Positions 58,944 through 64,000 of a stretch of 64,000 nucleotides of DNA are shown piece after piece. The stretch is from Solen grandis (Eukaryota > Mollusca > Bivalvia > Adapedonta > Solenidae): NCBI GenBank assembly GCA_021229015.1, contig CM037788.1, forward strand, positions 51,151,040 to 51,215,039. The letters run 5' to 3'. Both the position numbers and the translations under genes were made by a program. Position 1 is the first letter of the stretch. Each line of letters begins with the position of its first letter. The notes under the pieces were generated by a model. That model did not search any database. It was not told the DNA's origin and worked only from the letters and a program-made list of their open reading frames with translations.

Positions 58944-60339
58944 TACAATATACTTAAGGGAGCCATGGAGCATTGGAAGCGTATATAACTAGTTGAACCG
59001 AAGGCTGGGGGACAGAACCACACTTGAGAAGAACATTTTTAAAAAGTCCTTCATGAGCGCTATTACTGCTACAACTAAGTGCTTAGAATACGTTGTAGTG
59101 ATTAGTTTCCCATTCGTTGTAAAGGGATAGCTCTAAATTATCATTATTATGAAATAAATTAAAACTTATTATCTGTAACGGTAGTATCTGTTCGATGCAA
59201 AAGAAACTTATATAATATATGAAAAGTTAAATGCATTCTCTTTGTGTTAAAGATATGACAACTTAGGCGAAGGAACAACGTGATAAAATCAACGCAATGT
59301 CTTTATGCTAGACTTTATATCACACGATATATGAATAACCACGAAGTAAGAGTATTAGCAAATTAAAATGGAATGTGAAGTAAAGCATTGTTTATGAAAC
59401 AGTTTTGTTAGGAAGTTATCTATTGAACTGCCAAAATATAAAAGAAAATTCAATTGATCAATAAACATGAACGTTTTAAATGGTCAAAAATGAGCTCAAC
59501 TGTTCGGTTAATGCTTCGATGTCAAAATGAGAGAGGATATAGTAAAGTCATACTCTGCAGATATTATTGAACATTTGATAAAGTTATATAACAATAAGAC
59601 GGATGAAATATAATGTTCTGTATATAAACACCGGTTATTTCATTCATTTCAAAAGCAGCTATTCGTATATGTTTGGTACTTGTAGCCCATTAATTGTATC
59701 AAAGAACACCTTTTTCGACCTTTTCAGCAAAACTAAGTATCGTGCAACTTTGTTTTCATTTTTTGAAAGAACGGAGGCAGAATGTACTCGACTCTTTAAG
59801 CCCACAACTGGAGGTCATTGAACACCATTTAAACACGATTGCCAAGCTCTGGTATGTCCTTACATACCAGTCAATGAAGAAGGCTAATGTCCTTGTTGCA
59901 GTATTTCTGACTCCCTTAAGCCTCAATACAGGTCAATTGACGTCGATTGGCTTAAGACGCTTTGCCACAGCATGATGCTGTCAGCTTTGTGTGGAGACAG
60001 CGTCTGAGTGAGACAGAAGTGGAGCGTCTGAGTGACACAGACGCGTGCAATTTCGCGCCATCATGACTAGGGATACAACAGATTCTGTTTCTTCTACGCT
60101 GGCACAAATGATGTATTTCTAATCTGTTTGTGGCATATTTAAAACAATGCATTTGATTTCAATATCATATCTAAATTTTAAGAACAAATACATAAGAAAA
60201 AACAAAATTAATTAAAATGTTCATTCCATAAAAAAAACTACGTCAAAGAAATATCAGAACAAATTGATAATATCGAATGATCAATAATATTATAAGATAT
60301 TGATAACGTAAAGCGATCAATAATGTTATCAAATAAACA

Positions 60340-62400
60340 TATAACGACCTATAATATCATAAGATATTGATAACATATAACGACCTATAATATCATAAGA
60401 TATTGATAACATATAACGACCAATAATATCATAAGATATTGATAACATATAACGACCAATAATATCATAAGATATTGATAACATATAACGACCATAATAT
60501 CATAAGATATTGATAACATATAACGACCTATAATATCATAAGATATTGATAACATATAACGACCAATAATATCATAAGATATTGATAACATATAACGACC
60601 AATAATATCATAAGATATTGATAACATATAACGACCTATAATATCATAAGATATTGATAACATATAACGACCTATAATATCATAAGATATTGATAACATA
60701 TAACGACCTATAATATCATAAGATATTGATAACATATAACGACCTATAATATCATAAGATATTGATCAACATATAACGACCTATAATATCATAAGATATT
60801 GATAACATATAACGACCTATAATATCATAAGATATTGATAACATATAACGACCTATAATATCATAAGATATTGATAACATATAACGACCTATAATATCAT
60901 AAGATATTGATAACATATAACGACCTATAATATCATAAGATATTGATAACATATAACGACCAATAATATTATAAGATATTGATAACATATAACGACCAAT
61001 AATATCATAAGATATTGATAACATATAACGACCTATAATATCTAAGATATTGATAACATATAACGACCTATAATATCATAAGATATTGATAACATATAAC
61101 GACTATAATATTATAAGATATTGATAACATATAACGACCTATAATATCATAAGATATTGATAACATATAACGACCTATAATATCATAAGATATTGATAAC
61201 ATATAACGACCAATAATATCGTAAGATATTGAAACGACCAATAATATCATAAGATATTGATAACATATAACGACCAATAATATCATAAGATATTGACAAC
61301 ATATAACGACCAATAATATCATAAGATATTGATAACATATAACGACCAATAATATCATAAGATATTGATAACATATAACGACCAATAATATCATAAGATA
61401 TTGACAACATATAACGACCAATAATATCATAAGATATTGATAACATATAACGACCAATAATATCATAAGATATTGATAACATATAACGACCAATAATATC
61501 ATAAGATATTGACAACATATAACGACCAATAATATCATAAGATATTGACAACATATAACGACCTATAATATCATAAGATATTGATAACATATAACGACCA
61601 ATAATATCATAAGATATTGACAACATATAACGACCTATAATATCATAAGATATTGACAACATATAACGACCTATAATATCATAAGATATTGATAACATAT
61701 AACGACCAATAATATCATAAGATATTGATAACATATAACGACCTATAATATCATAAGATATTGATAACATATAACGACCTATAAAATCATAAGATATTGA
61801 CAACATATAACGACCTATAATATCATAAGATATTGACAACATATCACGACCTATAATATCATAAGATATTGACAACATATAACGACCAATAATATCATAA
61901 GATATTGATAACATATAACGACCTATAATATCATAAGATATTGATAACATATAACGACCAATAATATCATAAGATATTGATAACATATAACGACCTATAA
62001 TATCATAAGATATTGATAACATATAACGACCTATAATATCATAAGATATTGATAACATATAACGACCTATAATATCATAAGATATTGATAACATATAACG
62101 ACCAATAATATCATAAGATATTGATAACATATAACGACCTATAATATCATAAGATATTGATAACATATAACGACCTATAATATCATAAGATATTGACAAC
62201 ATATAACGACCAATAATATTATAAGATATTGACAACATATAACGACCAATAATATCATAAGATATTGATAACATATAACGACCTATAATATCGTAAGATA
62301 TTGATAACATATAACGACCTATAATATCATAAGATATTGATAACATATAACGACCTATAATATATAAGATATTGACAACATATAATGACAATAATGTTCA
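60340..62400 (-). repeat. 36-bp satellite array, ~57 copies
   Basis: The plus-strand unit is ACATATAACGACCTATAATA followed by TCATAAGATATTGATA. Each unit holds the inverted pair AATATC-ATAA-GATATT. Degenerate copies begin near 60255. Variable sites are CCTATAAT/CCAATAAT and GATAAC/GACAAC; the GACAAC form appears only from about 61290 on. Because 36 is a multiple of three and the unit has no minus-strand stop in one frame, a 402-codon frame (61183-62391) of the 12-residue repeat YMLSISYDIIGR results, with further frames of 156, 116 and 90 codons. Small indels shift the frame at several copies, which argues against selection on a protein. Confidence 0.97.
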
Positions 62401-63126
62401 TATTGATAACATATAGCGACAATGATGCAACGCGATGCCCTGTTTACTAAACAAAAGCAGCTTTCTTTTAGATCAGAAGAAAGAACCACCTTTATCACAG
62501 TGTATATTATATAGCTACTTTGTTCAACAAAATACTGCATTTTTATTGCCATAGTATTAATTACGCATCATTGTAGTGACATCTATATACTTAGAGTGGT
62601 TTAGTCACGTGCTCCCGTGATAGGACATGGTCGGGATGGCTATATGTGTCAATATAGGACCCGTCATTTCAGTTTTACGACATTTCGCACTGGTCAATGC
62701 CTTTTTTCTGAGGTCATCGGGCACTGACTTGTTAATATGTGCAATAATTAGGCATAGATAAACGTATGAAGTATTAAATGTAATATTATAAACCAAGACA
62801 TTTATGTTGCCGCCGCTAAGTTGGAAGTTAGTCTACCTGCTATATTTTATTCAGGTGTAGCATGATAAAGTAAAGTAAAATATGAAATTTATATCTTAAT
62901 TTAATTATATTTATCTCATAAAAAAAAAAAAATATAGTTTATTATTATACTATATAGTATATTCTTATATAATATATCATTATATAGTACTCTAACATCT
63001 TATACGGTATAATATATGAAACTTTATGTAGTTCAATAGGGCAATGTCTTTTATATTAATGCATACATTGCAACAATATATGATGATCTGTTATATCAAT
63101 GTTCAATAGTGAATTCACATTTCTTA
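62401..63126. other. AT-rich non-coding sequence
   Basis: No gene seen. A GC-richer patch at about 62590-62735 is open on the minus strand for 40 codons after an AG, without further support. Confidence 0.4.
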
Positions 63127-63149
63127 AAAAAAAAAAAAAAAAAAAAAAA
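63127..63149. repeat. Poly-A tract
   Basis: 23 consecutive A. Confidence 0.95.
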
Positions 63150-64000
63150 GATGTGCACCTTAAAGTCATCAAAAAGCATGCTAACTACTCATTCTTAACC
63201 TGGTGGTATTTGATATACAGTCACAGCAGTGAATATAGTTGAGCCTGTATAGCAAACATTATGTATTTGTAATACTTATATACATAGACACATATATTTA
63301 TATTAAAGTTTAATTGAAATACTTCACGATGATGTAACATTTGTGGTAAATAATAATGCTAGTGAAAGATATATATCTCATTGCATTTTAATAAAATGTC
63401 AAACCATATTTCAATGTATTTTTGCTTGTCATGTTTTGGCATGTCTGTCGTTGCGTCTGAATGTCTCAAAACTATATCCTATACGGCCTGCTAGGTGTCC
63501 TCTTTATATATGTTGGTGCAATAAAACTGGGACACCTCAAGGACTTGCTACATCATCGTATTATGATGATTCATTTTAAACAACGTGAAGTAGATCATTC
63601 CCTTTTTTTTCTTCACTTTCATTCTCCATGCCCCTTACATGACCGCCTGTGGACTTTCGGTTTTGAGCTATAAGCTTTTTTCTTTTTGAGATGTCATAAA
63701 CAATGGTAAAAAAATCTATGTAAATGCAAAGGCGTTTATCATATGTTTTTATGTTGTCTTGAATTCAGTGTTGCATTTACCTTAACGTAAATCATAACAA
63801 TTTTCCATGCATTTGGAAAAAAAATCAAAGCCAGTAGTATGTAAAGCTAAATGCAAATCAAATTTTCAATCAAAATAAAACTCACACTATACACGTATAT
63901 GCTGTCAATAAGGAATTGTTGGAAAATAACAACCGTTGAAAAGAAATTTCTTCATAGTTGTTTGCGGTTTCATAAATTTTATGCGTGGGGCGCAAAGATT
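63150..64000. other. Non-coding or unassigned sequence
   Basis: A plus-strand ATG frame at 63461-63673 (70 codons) begins with a hydrophobic stretch (YGLLGVLFIYVGAIKL) that could be a membrane segment. No family can be assigned and the C-terminal half looks random. Otherwise nothing supported. Confidence 0.3.

Larger units (their letters stand above)
57670..60339. other. Non-coding sequence with simple repeats
   Basis: Contains TGC/TGA/TGG repeats at 57961-58030, (AT)n at 58701-58716 and (CT)n at 58908-58943. GC is higher at 59690-60060, where a 93-codon plus frame has no motif; a ~24-bp GCGTCTGAGTGA direct repeat lies near 60000-60045. Confidence 0.45.

Noticed and set aside
59694..59975. 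93-codon plus-strand open frame in a GC-richer stretch
   Set aside because: No motif or splice support; another frame overlaps it with equal openness.
61183..62391. 402-codon minus-strand open frame of a 12-residue repeat
   Set aside because: It is the translation of the 36-bp satellite; neighbouring units shift frame by indels and there is no non-repeat coding sequence attached.
63461..63673. Possible membrane-protein start with a faint resemblance to a TMEM35/DoxX-like first helix
   Set aside because: Only a short hydrophobic stretch is alike; the residues expected after the helix are absent and the rest looks random.

Overview
The window looks like AT-rich eukaryotic intergenic and intronic DNA, most likely from a bivalve mollusc. 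The assignment rests on repeats: several copies of a tRNA-headed SINE whose 3' end reads 'GGGACGTTAAACCCAACAAAC', Helentron/pearl-like elements with ~165-bp core repeats, a TTAA-flanked MITE present twice, and many satellites and microsatellites. There is no prokaryotic gene organisation, no rRNA, no CRISPR and no confident tRNA gene. Most long open frames are chance or lie inside repeats. A 100-base N run at 25918-26017 is an assembly gap.

Layout. 1-828: right part of a pearl/Helentron-like element with 165-bp core repeats. ~1080-2059: a second hairpin-ended repeat family. 2060-2388: a short copy of the first family, inserted exactly at the end of the second. 5248-5478 and 46532-46765: two opposite-strand copies of a piggyBac-type MITE with a 65-bp internal palindrome. 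8039-8400: 22-bp minisatellite. 16412-17910: 49-bp satellite. 49580-50747: cluster of long inverted repeats. 60340-62400: 36-bp satellite whose minus strand stays open for 402 codons. SINEs and fragments lie at about 5.1, 13.7, 14.0, 15.9, 19.1, 27.0, 28.0, 29.0, 38.1, 38.4, 43.5, 44.3, 44.6, 52.9, 53.6, 55.5 and 57.4 kb. A TA-flanked MITE lies at 56761-56969.

Protein-coding content is sparse. Two candidate spliced minus-strand genes can be proposed, neither recognised. Candidate A joins 12400-12705 to 9669-9770 in matching phase, with an AATAAA 12 bases after the stop. Candidate B joins 25091-25172 to 22792-22934, with strong donor and acceptor signals and matching phase. Weaker terminal-exon-like patches lie at 33724-33815 and 34995-35106 on the plus strand and around 20.9-21.3 kb. 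These models come from reading frames and splice motifs alone and could be chance.

No coherent multi-gene system is visible. The main interest is the transposable-element architecture and the satellites.
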